64,000 bases of DNA from Tabrizicola sp. (GTDB taxonomy: Bacteria > Pseudomonadota > Alphaproteobacteria > Rhodobacterales > Rhodobacteraceae): assembly GCF_022842145.1 (NCBI RefSeq), contig NZ_JALHQD010000005.1, positions 124,001-188,000 of the forward strand. Direction: 5' to 3'. Each line of letters begins with the position of its first letter. The first letter of the stretch is position 1. Under the pieces are notes generated by a model. That model saw only the letters and a list, made by a program, of their open reading frames with translations. It had not been told where the DNA came from and did not search any database. Shown piece by piece: positions 1 through 8,757 of the stretch. A program made the position numbers and the translations under genes.

Positions 1-540
1 CCGACCGGCGTCAGCCAGAACCCGTCCAACCGCACCGAAGGCCTTGAACCCGTCCGCGACGCCGTCGCCGCCGTCGCCACAAAGCTTGGCCACCCGCTGC
101 GCCTTCTCCTGGGCAAGCCCGGCCTCGACGGCCACTCGAACGGGGCCGAGCAGATCGCCACCCGTGCCCGCGACTGCGGGATCGAGATCACCTATGACGG
201 CATCCGTCTGACGCCGCAGGAAATCGTCACCGCCGCGACCGAGAAACAGCCCGACGTTATCGGTCTTTCCATTCTCTCCGGCAGTCACATCCCCCTGATC
301 CGCGAAACCCTCGATCTGATGCAGAAGGCGGGCCTCACCCAACCTCTCGTCGTCGGCGGCATCATTCCGGACGACGATGCGAAGACGCTGAAGGCGATGG
401 GCGTGGCGCAAGTCTACACACCCAAGGATTTCCAGTTGAACCGCATCATGCTGGACCTCGTGGCCCTGGCCGACCCAGCACCGGTCGCGGCCCAAAAGGC
501 ACCTTGGTCCGTCCGCCATTCCGCCATGGCTAGCCCTTGA
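1..540 (+). CDS. ecm: Ethylmalonyl-CoA mutase, C-terminal part (cut by window edge)
   Basis: Ethylmalonyl-CoA mutase rearranges ethylmalonyl-CoA to methylsuccinyl-CoA with adenosylcobalamin in the ethylmalonyl-CoA pathway of acetyl-CoA assimilation. Only the last 179 residues are present, open from base 1 to the TGA at 538. They form the B12-binding domain: the cobalamin-ligand motif DGHSNG (DxHxxG, fragment residues 43-48), then GLSILSGSH and VVGGIIPDDDA, and the tail YTPKDFQLNRIM that I recognise from the Ecm/MeaA branch rather than from methylmalonyl-CoA mutase. The presence of mch and an mcl2-like gene 13 kb away supports the Ecm assignment. A methylmalonyl-CoA or isobutyryl-CoA mutase is the alternative; the substrate-specifying N-terminal domain lies outside the window. 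Confidence 0.88.
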   Translation, partial: PTGVSQNPSNRTEGLEPVRDAVAAVATKLGHPLRLLLGKPGLDGHSNGAEQIATRARDCGIEITYDGIRLTPQEIVTAATEKQPDVIGLSILSGSHIPLIRETLDLMQKAGLTQPLVVGGIIPDDDAKTLKAMGVAQVYTPKDFQLNRIMLDLVALADPAPVAAQKAPWSVRHSAMASP

Positions 541-607
541 TGCAAATCAAGGCGATACCGCCCGCCCGGCCCTATCCAGAAGGCCACACAGCCGTCTGGA
601 GTCCCCA

Positions 608-967
608 ATGTTCGACCGTATCCGCGCCCTCATCCATCGCCTGCACGAGATGCAGGAGGTCAACGCGCTTTCCGACCGTGATCTCGACGACCTTGGCATG
701 ACCCGCGACCAGGTTCTGGACTTCCTGCGCATGCCCCGGGACATCGACCAGCGTGTAACCGCGATGGGTGCCATCTTCGGCCTCTCCGAAGCCGAGCTGA
801 AGCGCGATCATGGCCTCTGGGTCGAGATCCTGTCGACCTGCGGCCACTGTACCGACCGTACCGCTTGCGCGAAGTTTCTGGCCAAGGGCAGCCAGGGCCA
901 GACCTCCGAGGCGACCTTCTGCGGCAACCGCGAAGCCTTCGCCGACCTTAGGACCTACGCGGCCTGA
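608..967 (+). CDS. DUF1127/DUF6455-type small protein
   Basis: A 119-residue cytoplasmic protein of unknown function. Residues about 10-40 resemble the DUF1127 (YjiS-like) helix, with the typical stretch NALSDRDLDDLGMTR. The C-terminal half holds four cysteines (C78, C81, C87, C105) in the pattern CGHC-x5-C...C seen in the Rhodobacteraceae DUF6455 family, which suggests a small metal site. It starts 67 bases after ecm on the same strand and may be cotranscribed. No signal peptide or membrane segment is visible. The family names are recalled from memory and the role is unknown. Confidence 0.8.
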   Translation: MFDRIRALIHRLHEMQEVNALSDRDLDDLGMTRDQVLDFLRMPRDIDQRVTAMGAIFGLSEAELKRDHGLWVEILSTCGHCTDRTACAKFLAKGSQGQTSEATFCGNREAFADLRTYAA

Positions 968-1720
968 TCATGTTTCTGGCGCCTCTGGCGGTGCGGGCTC
1001 GGCCTGCCGCCAGACCGACGCGCCGTTCTCATACAGCTTGACGAGCCCCTGCGCCGCCCGGGCCTCGCGCCCGATGTCGACGATCAACTCGCGCCGCGTC
1101 GTCCCGCGCAGGAAGATGCAGCGCCTCGGCAGGGCATGCGCCTCCAGCTCCGGGTTGATCTGCCGGAAGAACTGCTTTTCCGGGTCCAGCCCCGGCCTCA
1201 TCCGCCGCGCTGCCTCGCGCAGAAAATTGCCCTCGAACACCCCGGGCGACGTGGAAAAGGCGTTGACCAGGGTATCCTCGACGATCCGCCGCCCTTGCTT
1301 CACCACCCGGCGCGAGGTCTGGTAGGCCAGCCCCCGCGTGTGCTTGGTCAGGCACATGAAGGTCACCGCGCCCACGTCTGGCTCGAACAGCGGCTCGATC
1401 CGGTCCGGTCCAAGCGGCTCCAGCGCCAGCCAGTCATCCTCCAGATGCAGCACGCGCGGGGCCGTGGTCGCCGACCACGCCCGGATAACGGCAGAGGCAA
1501 AGTCAGGCGTCTCCGGCCTGAAGATCAGCGCATCGGGGAAATGCCGCCGGATCAGCGCCTCGCAGCGGTCCCCCTCGGCCCGGTCGCCCATGAAGGGGTC
1601 CAGATTGGCAATAAACCGGCGGACAGGAAAGTTCGGAAAGACATCCCTGGCAAAGGACTCCAGCGTCCGCTCCAGCAGGGCCTCGCGGTGGCCGGCAATC
1701 AGCGTGATGTCATAGTCCAA
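968..1720 (-). CDS. Glycosyltransferase-like protein
   Basis: A 250-residue protein with features of a GT-A-fold glycosyltransferase: an N-terminal beta strand (YDITLIAGHRE), a hydrophobic strand ending in an acidic metal-site motif (VLHLEDDW, EDD at residues 94-96) and a central block with FEGNFLREAARRM. I chose the TTG at 1720 because a strong purine-rich site (GGAAGGGG) lies 8 bases upstream and the conserved-looking sequence begins there. ATG codons at 1813 and 1801 would add 27-31 residues of low-complexity sequence. It converges on the preceding gene, whose stop codon directly abuts its own. Donor and acceptor sugars cannot be predicted. Confidence 0.72.
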   Translation of the reverse strand: MDYDITLIAGHREALLERTLESFARDVFPNFPVRRFIANLDPFMGDRAEGDRCEALIRRHFPDALIFRPETPDFASAVIRAWSATTAPRVLHLEDDWLALEPLGPDRIEPLFEPDVGAVTFMCLTKHTRGLAYQTSRRVVKQGRRIVEDTLVNAFSTSPGVFEGNFLREAARRMRPGLDPEKQFFRQINPELEAHALPRRCIFLRGTTRRELIVDIGREARAAQGLVKLYENGASVWRQAEPAPPEAPET

Positions 1721-1893
1721 GCCTGGGGCCCCTTCCTTGCCTGTCCTCCGGATACCATGCCTCGGCCCTCCGCCTATCCGATTTTTCCGCTCTTGCCGCA
1801 TCAACTGCGGCACCGCATTAATGGCGCGTCCGCGGGCGACGACGGACGCAGAAAAACCACGGGGACATGACCCCGGGCCGAGGGAAAGCTGAC

Positions 1894-2598
1894 ATGACCG
1901 TTCACATTGGCGCCAAGCCGGGCGACATCGCCGAAACCGTGCTTCTGCCCGGTGACCCCTACCGCGCCCGCTGGGCCGCGCAGACCTACCTCAAGGACCC
2001 GGTCCTGGTGAACGAGGTCCGGGGGATGCTCGGCTACACCGGCACCTGGAACGGCCACCGCGTCACCATCCACGGCTCGGGCATGGGGATGCCCTCCCTG
2101 TCGATCTACGCCAACGAGCTTGTCCGCGACTACGGTGCCAAGACGCTGATCCGCGTCGGCTCCGCTGGCGCCCTGCCCACCCACGTCAAGGTCCGCGACG
2201 TGATTCTGGCGCAGACCTGCTCCACCCTCGGCTCGCCCTCGCGGTCGATCTTCAAAGAGCTGAACTTCGCTCCCTGCGCCGATTTCGGCCTTCTGTCCAA
2301 GGCCTACGCCGCCGCCACCGCCGACGGCACCCCCGTCCATGTCGGTGGCATCTACTCCTCGGACACCTTTTACGACGAACGCCCCGACCTGTCAGAGCAG
2401 CTGCTCCGCCACGGCTGCCTCGGGGTCGAGATGGAGGCCGCCGAGCTCTACACCCTCGCCGCCCGCCACGGCGCCCGCGCGCTTGCGATCCTGACCGTCT
2501 CTGACCACATCACGACCGGCGAAGCCCTGCCGTCGGACCAACGCGAACGCAGCTTCGGCGCGATGATCGAGATCGCGCTCAAGGCCGCCTTCGCCTGA
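1894..2598 (+). CDS. deoD: Purine-nucleoside phosphorylase, DeoD type
   Basis: Phosphorolysis of purine (deoxy)nucleosides to the base and (deoxy)ribose 1-phosphate in nucleoside salvage. The 234-residue length fits the hexameric DeoD family. Visible signatures are [19 protein letters not shown] at the N-terminus (His4 and the phosphate-binding glycine loop), [19 protein letters not shown] (nucleoside-binding Glu pair) and [10 protein letters not shown] with the catalytic Asp. The ATG at 1894 is preferred over an ATG at 1867 because the DeoD family starts right before the HIGAK motif and GAGGGAAAG lies upstream of it. The next gene starts inside its stop codon (TGATG), so the two are translationally coupled. 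Confidence 0.95.
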   Translation: MTVHIGAKPGDIAETVLLPGDPYRARWAAQTYLKDPVLVNEVRGMLGYTGTWNGHRVTIHGSGMGMPSLSIYANELVRDYGAKTLIRVGSAGALPTHVKVRDVILAQTCSTLGSPSRSIFKELNFAPCADFGLLSKAYAAATADGTPVHVGGIYSSDTFYDERPDLSEQLLRHGCLGVEMEAAELYTLAARHGARALAILTVSDHITTGEALPSDQRERSFGAMIEIALKAAFA

Positions 2599-3014
2599 TG
2601 CCTTCGCGCCGCTCTCTGCTCGTGACCATCGCGGCGCTTGCGTTCCGCCCCGGCACCGCGATGGCCGAAACGAGCCTCGACGCCGAAACCGCCTTCAAGC
2701 GGGCCGAGGCCGGAGATCTCCTCCTCATCGACATCCGCCAGCCCGAGGAGTGGGCCGAGACCGGGAGCGCCAAGGGCGCAACACGCCTGGACCTGCGCAG
2801 CCCGGATTTTCTTGACGCGCTGGCAGCCCTGTCCGGCGGGGACCGCAACCGACCGATTGCCCTGATCTGCGCCAGCGGCGGCCGCTCGGCGCGGATGGCC
2901 CGCGCTCTGACCGAGGCGGGATTCACCTCCGTCCTCGACGTGTCGGAAGGCATGCTCGGCTCCTCCGCCGGCCCCGGCTGGATCGCCCGCGGCCTGCCGG
3001 TCGTCACCGACTGA
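2598..3014 (+). CDS. Secreted rhodanese-like protein
   Basis: A 138-residue single rhodanese domain behind an N-terminal signal sequence (SRRSLLVTIAALAFRPGTAMAE, cleavage likely after AMA), so it probably acts in the periplasm. The active-site loop is CASGGRS with the catalytic cysteine at residue 91, preceded by the strand LLLIDIRQPEEW that typifies rhodaneses. It may carry persulfide sulfur or act in oxidative-stress or thiol chemistry; the substrate is unknown. Its start codon overlaps the deoD stop by one base, which suggests a shared transcript, although no metabolic link to purine salvage is obvious. Confidence 0.85.
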   Translation: MPSRRSLLVTIAALAFRPGTAMAETSLDAETAFKRAEAGDLLLIDIRQPEEWAETGSAKGATRLDLRSPDFLDALAALSGGDRNRPIALICASGGRSARMARALTEAGFTSVLDVSEGMLGSSAGPGWIARGLPVVTD

Positions 3015-3081
3015 GCCGCGCTTCCGGCTTGCATCGGGCGGTGCGCACGGCTTTTCTCTCCCGACCTGATCGGAGTCGCCC

Positions 3082-4401
3082 ATGCCCCACCTCATCTCCC
3101 GCCCCTGGGTCCCCGCCGCCTGCGAGACCTACATCCAGCGTCTTGCCACCGACGCGGGCCAAGCGTCGTCCAAGGTCGCCAACCGCCTAGACCACCTCAT
3201 CGCGCGGAACCGCGAAATCCACGATCAGGACTGCTTCAACCTGAACCCGGCAACCAACGTGATGAACCCAAGGGCCGAAGCCGCGCTGGCCTCCGGCATC
3301 GGCTCGCGCCCCTCGCTTGGCTACCCCGGCGACAAGTACGAGATGGGGCTGGAAGCCATCGAAGAAATCGAAGTCATCGCCGCCGAACTCGCAGCAGAAA
3401 TCTTCCACGCAAATTACGCCGAAATCCGCGTGGGGTCCGGCGCGCTGGCCAACCTCTACGGCTTCATGGCGCTAACAAAGCCGGGCGACAGCAGCATCGC
3501 ACCCCCTGGCACCATCGGCGGCCATGTCACCCACCACAGCGCCGGCTGCGCGGGCCTTTACGGCCTCATGACCCACCCCGCCCCCATCGACGCCGACGGC
3601 TATACGCTTGATCTGAAAGGCCTCGCAGACCTTGCCCATGCCGTTCGCCCCAAGATCATCAGCGTCGGCGGCAGCCTGAACCTCTTCCCGCACCCGGTGG
3701 CCGAGGTCCGCAAGATCGCCGATCAGGTCGGGGCCAAGGTCCTTTTCGACGCGGCCCACCAATGCGGAATGATTGCAGGCGGCACCTTCCCCGACCCGCT
3801 CAAGGAAGGCGCGCATCTGATGACGATGTCGACCTACAAATCCCTCGGCGGCCCCGCCGGGGGCCTGATCGTCACCAACGATGCCACCATAGCGGAACGT
3901 CTGGACGCCATCGCCTTTCCCGGCCTCACCGCCAACTTCGACGCCGCGAAATCCGCCGCCCTCGCCTACACCCTCCTCGACTGGCGCGACCACGGCGCGG
4001 CCTACGCCAGGGCGATGATCGACCTCGCCCGTGCCCTCGCGGCAGAACTCGCGACCCTCGGCCTCCCCGTCTTCGCCGCCGACCGCGGAGCCACCACCTC
4101 GCACCAGTTCGCCATCGAGGCCGCCGCGTTCGGTGGGGGCCAAGCCGCCTCGAAAACCCTTCGCAAGGCCGGATTTCTCGCCTGCGGCATCGGCCTTCCC
4201 ATCGCTGACGTCCCCGGCGACATGAACGGCCTACGCATCGGCACGCCCGAGCTTGTCCGCCGCGGCGTGACCCCCGCCGACGCCCCCGCCCTCGCCGCCC
4301 TGATCGCCGAGGGCCTCCGCTCCAACGCCCCGGAAAGCGTCGCCCCCCGGACCAAGACCCTTCGCGCCAGGTTCCAGGGCCTCCATTACGTCACCGCTTG
4401 A
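3082..4401 (+). CDS. SHMT-like PLP-dependent enzyme
   Basis: A 439-residue fold-type I PLP enzyme resembling serine hydroxymethyltransferase. Features are the N-terminal SGIGSRPSLGYPGDKYEMG block (SHMTs have a similar SEGYPGxRYYGG), VRVGSGALANLYGF, VLFDAAHQCGMIAGG (the Asp that binds the PLP pyridine nitrogen and its neighbour His) and MSTYKSLGGPAGG, with the Schiff-base lysine at residue 253. Canonical GlyA has THKTLRGPRGG at this place, so this is a divergent branch. 2-Methylserine hydroxymethyltransferase or a hydroxy-amino-acid aldolase are plausible, but substrate is not established. A weak GGAG precedes the ATG. Confidence 0.78.
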   Translation: MPHLISRPWVPAACETYIQRLATDAGQASSKVANRLDHLIARNREIHDQDCFNLNPATNVMNPRAEAALASGIGSRPSLGYPGDKYEMGLEAIEEIEVIAAELAAEIFHANYAEIRVGSGALANLYGFMALTKPGDSSIAPPGTIGGHVTHHSAGCAGLYGLMTHPAPIDADGYTLDLKGLADLAHAVRPKIISVGGSLNLFPHPVAEVRKIADQVGAKVLFDAAHQCGMIAGGTFPDPLKEGAHLMTMSTYKSLGGPAGGLIVTNDATIAERLDAIAFPGLTANFDAAKSAALAYTLLDWRDHGAAYARAMIDLARALAAELATLGLPVFAADRGATTSHQFAIEAAAFGGGQAASKTLRKAGFLACGIGLPIADVPGDMNGLRIGTPELVRRGVTPADAPALAALIAEGLRSNAPESVAPRTKTLRARFQGLHYVTA

Positions 4402-4450
4402 CCATCCCCGCCCGGTCCCGTCTTCTGCCGCCAACAGGCAGGAGACGGCG

Positions 4451-5434
4451 ATGAAACAGCGACACCTCGGCACCAACGGCCCTCTCGTATCGGCCATCGG
4501 CCTTGGCTGCCTGTCCTTCGGCGGTACCTTCGGCCCGACCACCGAAGCCGACAGCCTTGCCACCCTCGACGCCGCCTGGGAGTCCGGGATCACCCTTTTC
4601 GACACCGCAAACAAATATGGCGAGGGGATCAGCGAAACCGTCATCGGCACCTGGCTGAAGCACACGGGCCACCGCCCTTACATCGCCACCAAGGCCGCGT
4701 TTACCGACGACCCCAATCGCCGCATCGACAACCGACCTGAATACCTGCGCGCGGAACTGGAAGGCTCGCTGACGCGCCTTGGGGTCGATCACGTCACCCT
4801 TTTCTACGCACACCGCCACGACCCGCAAATCCCGGCCGAGGATCTGGCGGGCACCATGCAGCGCTTTGTCCAGGAAGGGAAAATCCTGGGCTACGGCCTT
4901 TCCGAAATCGGCCCCTACACCTTGGAACGTTGCCACGCCGTCCATCCGGTCATGGCGGTGCAGAACGAATACTCGCTCTGGACCCGCACGCCCGAGCTTG
5001 GCCTGATCCAGCGCTGCGCCCAGCTTGGCGTCGCCTTCGTGCCCTTCTCCCCCCTTGCGCGCGGCGTCTTCGGCACGCCGATGGCCGACCCGGCAAACTT
5101 CGCCCCGGGCGAATTCCGCAGCCGCATCCCGCGCTTCCATCCCGAAAACTGGCCCCACAACCGCGCCATCCTGGAAGCATTCCACCGGATGGCCCAGGAC
5201 AGGGGCTTCACCCCCTCCGCCCTCGCCCTCGCCTGGCTTCTGGACCGCGCGTCGCACATCCTGCCGATCCCCGGCACCCGCACGCCCGACCACCTGCGCG
5301 CCTGGGCCAAGGCGACCGAGATCGACCTGACCGACGACGACCGCGAAGAGATCGACCGCATGCTTCCCGTCGGCTGGGCCTGGGGCGACCGCTACGACGA
5401 CCTGCAGGCCCAGACGGTGGAACGCTACTCCTGA
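4451..5434 (+). CDS. Aldo/keto reductase
   Basis: A 327-residue NAD(P)H-dependent oxidoreductase of the AKR superfamily with a TIM-barrel fold. The catalytic tetrad is visible: Asp51 and Tyr56 in DTANKYGEG, Lys81 in ATKAAF and His121 in FYAHRHDP. Later motifs ENEYSLWTR-like (QNEYSLWTR), FVPFSPLARG and PIPGTRTPDHL match the AKR strands that bind the cofactor phosphate. The typical substrates are aldehydes or sugars, but this sequence does not reveal which. An AGGAG site precedes the ATG by about 6 bases. It overlaps the convergent DUF1989 gene by 10 bases at its end. Confidence 0.93.
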   Translation: MKQRHLGTNGPLVSAIGLGCLSFGGTFGPTTEADSLATLDAAWESGITLFDTANKYGEGISETVIGTWLKHTGHRPYIATKAAFTDDPNRRIDNRPEYLRAELEGSLTRLGVDHVTLFYAHRHDPQIPAEDLAGTMQRFVQEGKILGYGLSEIGPYTLERCHAVHPVMAVQNEYSLWTRTPELGLIQRCAQLGVAFVPFSPLARGVFGTPMADPANFAPGEFRSRIPRFHPENWPHNRAILEAFHRMAQDRGFTPSALALAWLLDRASHILPIPGTRTPDHLRAWAKATEIDLTDDDREEIDRMLPVGWAWGDRYDDLQAQTVERYS

Positions 5435-6291
5435 CCGTGGCTCCGGTCGTAAGCGTTCGGCCCTGACGGAGCCCAGCCGACGGGCGGGGCTTTGGGCTGG
5501 AACACCTGCACCAGCAGGGGATGGCAGACTGCCACGTCGGACGAATGTTCGGCCGAACAATCGCCCCCCGGACAGGCCGAAAGCACACCCAGAAGGTCAA
5601 TTTCAGCCATGAACTCCAAGTAGTCGCCGGGCCGGACTGGGCTGGCCTTCATGAAATACTGCCCGGTGTCCCGCGTGAACCCCGTGCACATGAAGACGTT
5701 CAGCACGTCATGCACATGCAACTCCGCCGCCTTGGCGGGCAGGCCCCAATGGTCGGCAACGGCGCGCGTCAGGTTGGAATGGCAGCAGTGGTGATACTGC
5801 TCGCCCCCCGACAAAAGCGCGTGGGTGTAGGGATCGCAGCGTGTGCCGATCACGTCGTGAACGCTGGCGCCGAAAGCATCGAACCCGTACCAGTCCAGAG
5901 TGTCCTCCGTCACCGTCGCCATCGGGCGCAGATAGGGCAGGCAGGACCACATCCGGTCGCCCGTGCTAAGGTGCGTCCCATGCAGCGCCCGTGTCTTGCC
6001 GCTGAAGAACCGCTCGCCCAGGTTCTCGGCCGCAAAGAGGTTCAGGTCGCCGACCTGCGGCCCCTCGACGCTGACGATCCGGAAAAACCCGCCCGCCGGC
6101 ACCTCGAAGGTCCGCGCCTCGCGGGGTGGCACCAGCACCTCGGAGGTCAGGCTCCACCGCTCCCGCGCGGCGCGGTAGGCGGCCAGGTCCGGGCGCGGCA
6201 GGCCCTCGACCGGGTAGCATATGACAGGGCGGATGGCCTTGCGGGCAGCGCCATCGGCGGGGGCGGGGTGTTCGGGATGATCCAGCTTCAT
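5425..6291 (-). CDS. DUF1989 / urea-carboxylase-associated protein
   Basis: A 288-residue member of the DUF1989 family, whose members often sit with urea carboxylase or aminomethyltransferase genes. Recognisable blocks are FEVPAGGFFRIVSVEGPQVG, GERFFSGKTRALHGTHLSTGDR, and the Cys/His-rich EQYHHCCHSNLTRA and VLNVFMCTGF, which probably bind a metal. The ATG at 6291 fits the family better than an upstream start at 6327. No urea carboxylase or allophanate hydrolase is in this window, so its partner is unknown. It runs convergent to the aldo/keto reductase. Confidence 0.85.
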   Translation of the reverse strand: MKLDHPEHPAPADGAARKAIRPVICYPVEGLPRPDLAAYRAARERWSLTSEVLVPPREARTFEVPAGGFFRIVSVEGPQVGDLNLFAAENLGERFFSGKTRALHGTHLSTGDRMWSCLPYLRPMATVTEDTLDWYGFDAFGASVHDVIGTRCDPYTHALLSGGEQYHHCCHSNLTRAVADHWGLPAKAAELHVHDVLNVFMCTGFTRDTGQYFMKASPVRPGDYLEFMAEIDLLGVLSACPGGDCSAEHSSDVAVCHPLLVQVFQPKAPPVGWAPSGPNAYDRSHGQE

Positions 6292-6391
6292 GCCGCCAAG
6301 GCTTGCCGGAAACCGTCGCCACTGCAACCCTCGTCAAGCACTTCGTGCACTCCCGGAAGGACCACAGCGAGGAGTGCTCGACGAGCGTCGC

Positions 6392-6586
6392 CTACCGCGG
6401 CCCGCGCAGACAATCCCTCGGCTCCGGACCCCGGGCCACCGCACCACAGGCCACGCAATGCCAGTGATCTGGAGCGACATTGCGGTCCAGCCGCCAGCGA
6501 CAGTTCCGCGTCAGCGTCGAGTTTCGCCGGGTGATCCACAGATACAGGAACACCGACACCGCCAGGACCAGCAACAACAGCGGCAT
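6392..6586 (-). CDS. Small single-pass membrane protein
   Basis: A 64-residue protein with one N-terminal transmembrane helix ([18 protein letters not shown]) followed by a basic tail with one CVAC motif. It starts inside the stop codon of the gene before it (TGATG), so it is the last gene of the sdhB-proximal cluster. No family is recognised. It is supported by the overlap, the clear membrane helix and the open frame, but it is short. Confidence 0.55.
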   Translation of the reverse strand: MPLLLLVLAVSVFLYLWITRRNSTLTRNCRWRLDRNVAPDHWHCVACGAVARGPEPRDCLRGPR

Positions 6587-6876
6587 CAGCGCACCAGCCG
6601 GTCCCGCAGCCGCGCCAGCAGGGCATCGACCTGCTCCGCATCGTCCAGCCGCGCCTTATGGTGGGCGTCGCCGAAATCGGCGATGACGGCCGGATCGTTC
6701 GGCGCCGCCCGAAACTCCTCGCCCAAGGCAGACAGAAGCTGCGCCACGTGCCAGGCATAACCGGACTCGTCCATCCAGACCCGGTTCTTCGCATGCAGCT
6801 TTGCCGCCAATCCGGACATCAGCTGGGCGAATTCCTCACCCGATCCGAAGTCCGGAATGGCCAGAGGATCAGACAA
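6586..6876 (-). CDS. Conserved hypothetical protein next to sdhB
   Basis: A 96-residue, mostly helical cytoplasmic protein of unknown function. Its TTG start at 6876 lies inside the last codons of sdhB (8-base overlap), which points to translational coupling. I see no better start until a Met about 20 codons later. No motif, signal peptide or membrane segment is apparent. Position directly after sdhB could mean a role in succinate dehydrogenase assembly, but the sequence does not resemble SdhE, so this is only a guess from context. Confidence 0.6.
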   Translation of the reverse strand: MSDPLAIPDFGSGEEFAQLMSGLAAKLHAKNRVWMDESGYAWHVAQLLSALGEEFRAAPNDPAVIADFGDAHHKARLDDAEQVDALLARLRDRLVR

Positions 6877-7645
6877 CCCGCTCGACCATCATCTTCTTGA
6901 TCTCGGCAATCGCCTTTGCCGGGTTCAGCCCCTTCGGGCAGGTCTTGGCGCAGTTCATGATCGTGTGGCAGCGGTACAGCTTGAACGGGTCTTCCAGATC
7001 GTCCAGCCGCTCCCCCGTCGCCTCATCGCGGCTGTCGATGATCCAGCGATAGGCATGCAGCAGCGCCGCCGGGCCAAGGTAGCGGTCACTGTTCCACCAG
7101 TAGGACGGGCAGGACGTCGAACAGCAGGCACACATGACGCATTCGTAAAGCCCGTCCAGCTTGGAGCGATCGTCGATCGACTGCTTCCATTCCTTGGCCG
7201 GGCGGTTCGTCTTCGTCTCCAGCCAGGGCATGATGCTGGCATGCTGGGCGTAAAAATGCGTCAGGTCCGGGATCAGGTCCTTGATCACCGCCATATGCGG
7301 CAGGGGATAGATCTTCACGTCGCCCTTGATCTCGTCCAGCCCGTAGATGCAGGCCAGCGTGTTGATCCCGTCGATGTTCATCGCACAGGAGCCGCATATG
7401 CCTTCCCGGCACGACCGGCGGAAGGTCAGGGTCGGGTCGATGTCGGTCTTGATCTTGATCAGAGCGTCCAGGACCATCGGGCCGCACTGGTCCATGTCGA
7501 CGAAATAGGTGTCCACCCGCGGGTTTTCCCCGTCATCGGGGTTCCAGCGGTAGACCTGGAACTTGCGGACGTTCTTCCCCTCCGGCTTCGGCCAGGTCTT
7601 CCCGGTGCGGATCTTCGAGTTCTTGGGCAGCGTGAACTGGACCAT
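6869..7645 (-). CDS. sdhB: Succinate dehydrogenase iron-sulfur subunit
   Basis: SdhB carries electrons from the SdhA flavin to ubiquinone at the inner membrane through [2Fe-2S], [4Fe-4S] and [3Fe-4S] clusters. In this 258-residue protein the plant-ferredoxin-type motif [15 protein letters not shown] supplies C79, C84 and C87 with C99 following. The 4Fe-4S region reads [13 protein letters not shown], and the last cluster uses [18 protein letters not shown]. The start at 7645 is preceded by AGGAAAGG at a good distance and matches the usual [11 protein letters not shown]-terminus. Unlike the compact sdhCDAB operons of many bacteria, five unrelated genes separate it from sdhA. Confidence 0.97.
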   Translation of the reverse strand: MVQFTLPKNSKIRTGKTWPKPEGKNVRKFQVYRWNPDDGENPRVDTYFVDMDQCGPMVLDALIKIKTDIDPTLTFRRSCREGICGSCAMNIDGINTLACIYGLDEIKGDVKIYPLPHMAVIKDLIPDLTHFYAQHASIMPWLETKTNRPAKEWKQSIDDRSKLDGLYECVMCACCSTSCPSYWWNSDRYLGPAALLHAYRWIIDSRDEATGERLDDLEDPFKLYRCHTIMNCAKTCPKGLNPAKAIAEIKKMMVERVV

Positions 7646-7649
7646 GAGG

Positions 7650-8453
7650 TCAGCCTTTCCTGGTCTTTGTCTTGGGCTTTGCGGGGGCCGCATCAGCGGG
7701 CTTCGTCAATTCGTACAAGGTTTCGCCGCGCATCAGGGCATAGGCGGCGACGTCAGGCTCGACGGCGACATATTCAAGCAGGTCAAACCCCGCCTGACGC
7801 ATGTGGTCCTTGACGTCGCGCCCGAAGTATCGCGTGTGATCCTTCTGGCCGAAATGCAGAATACGGTCGCGCGGGGACTGGATCGCCGGATTCTCGTAGG
7901 TGGTCTCCCACGTCTCGATGACCGGAGTCGTCACGATCAGACGTCCGCCAGGCTTCAAGCAACGGAAACACTCTGCCAAGGCCTTGTGGTGGTCCACATG
8001 CTCCAGGATCTGATGCGCGATGATCAGGTCGAAACTCGCGTCCTCCAGATCCAGTGCTTCGATGTTCAGCTTGAGGTCGACCTTAGTCCGCATGAAGTCT
8101 GCGGTGACATAGGTTCCCGCCATCCCGCGAAGGATCGGCTCGAACGCGGGCTCGGGCGCGAAATGCAGGACCGACATGTCCTTGCTAAGGCCGCTCCGCC
8201 GGTTGATCCACAGCTTGAAAAGCCGGTGCCTTTCGCGCGACCGGCAAAGCGGACACATGCCATCCAGCCGCGGGGGCGACCCACAGGGCGCGAACTCGCC
8301 GACATAGCCGCAGACCGGGCAGGTCCGGGCGAACCCCGTGACCATCGCCGCCTCGTACTGGCGCATGCTCCGCCGCCGGATGCGTCCTAGCGCAGCTTGT
8401 GCAAAACGCACCTGCCTGGGCGCCGGCGTGGGAAGGTCGTCCGTCACGATCAT
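7650..8453 (-). CDS. SAM-dependent methyltransferase with zinc-ribbon N-terminus
   Basis: A 267-residue class I methyltransferase. Residues about 43-75 hold two CxxC pairs (TCPVCG and [12 protein letters not shown]), a zinc-ribbon-like element. The SAM fold follows with [21 protein letters not shown] (the strand beta4 region) and [14 protein letters not shown], and the C-terminal tail is lysine-rich. This zinc-ribbon plus methyltransferase architecture is common near cell-surface polysaccharide genes, but the substrate is unknown. It ends 4 bases before sdhB starts and its start overlaps the preceding lipoprotein stop by 4 bases (ATGA), so it belongs to the same transcript. Confidence 0.85.
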   Translation of the reverse strand: MIVTDDLPTPAPRQVRFAQAALGRIRRRSMRQYEAAMVTGFARTCPVCGYVGEFAPCGSPPRLDGMCPLCRSRERHRLFKLWINRRSGLSKDMSVLHFAPEPAFEPILRGMAGTYVTADFMRTKVDLKLNIEALDLEDASFDLIIAHQILEHVDHHKALAECFRCLKPGGRLIVTTPVIETWETTYENPAIQSPRDRILHFGQKDHTRYFGRDVKDHMRQAGFDLLEYVAVEPDVAAYALMRGETLYELTKPADAAPAKPKTKTRKG

Positions 8454-8746
8454 CGCCAGTCCGGCCGCATGTACAGCGGGCGGCTTGGCGGCTCGCCAGC
8501 CTTCTGCATCACGCAGGACTCATAAACCGCCGCCGGGTCGCGACCCAGCAGGAAATCGGAACTCACGTTCAGCTCGAACGCCCCCGCAGTCCGCCCGTCC
8601 GAGCTTGCCCCGACCGACACCTCGCCCCGTGGCTGCTTGGCAAGCCGCGCACGCTCGAAGCACTGCCGTTCCGCCTGGGCCAGGGTCATCGGCCCGCAAC
8701 CGGCCAGTAGCGCGGGGACCATCAGCATCAGTGCAAACCGTTTCAT
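8450..8746 (-). CDS. Small lipoprotein
   Basis: A 98-residue envelope lipoprotein. The N-terminus MKRFALMLMVPALLAGCG is a short lipoprotein signal with the lipobox LAGC, so Cys17 should be lipidated. The mature part is hydrophilic with two further cysteines and no recognised domain. GGGAGAT lies 7 bases upstream of the ATG. It overlaps the methyltransferase start by 4 bases. It is one of three small lipoproteins between sdhA and sdhB. Confidence 0.75.
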   Translation of the reverse strand: MKRFALMLMVPALLAGCGPMTLAQAERQCFERARLAKQPRGEVSVGASSDGRTAGAFELNVSSDFLLGRDPAAVYESCVMQKAGEPPSRPLYMRPDWR

Positions 8747-8757
8747 CCCGATCTCCC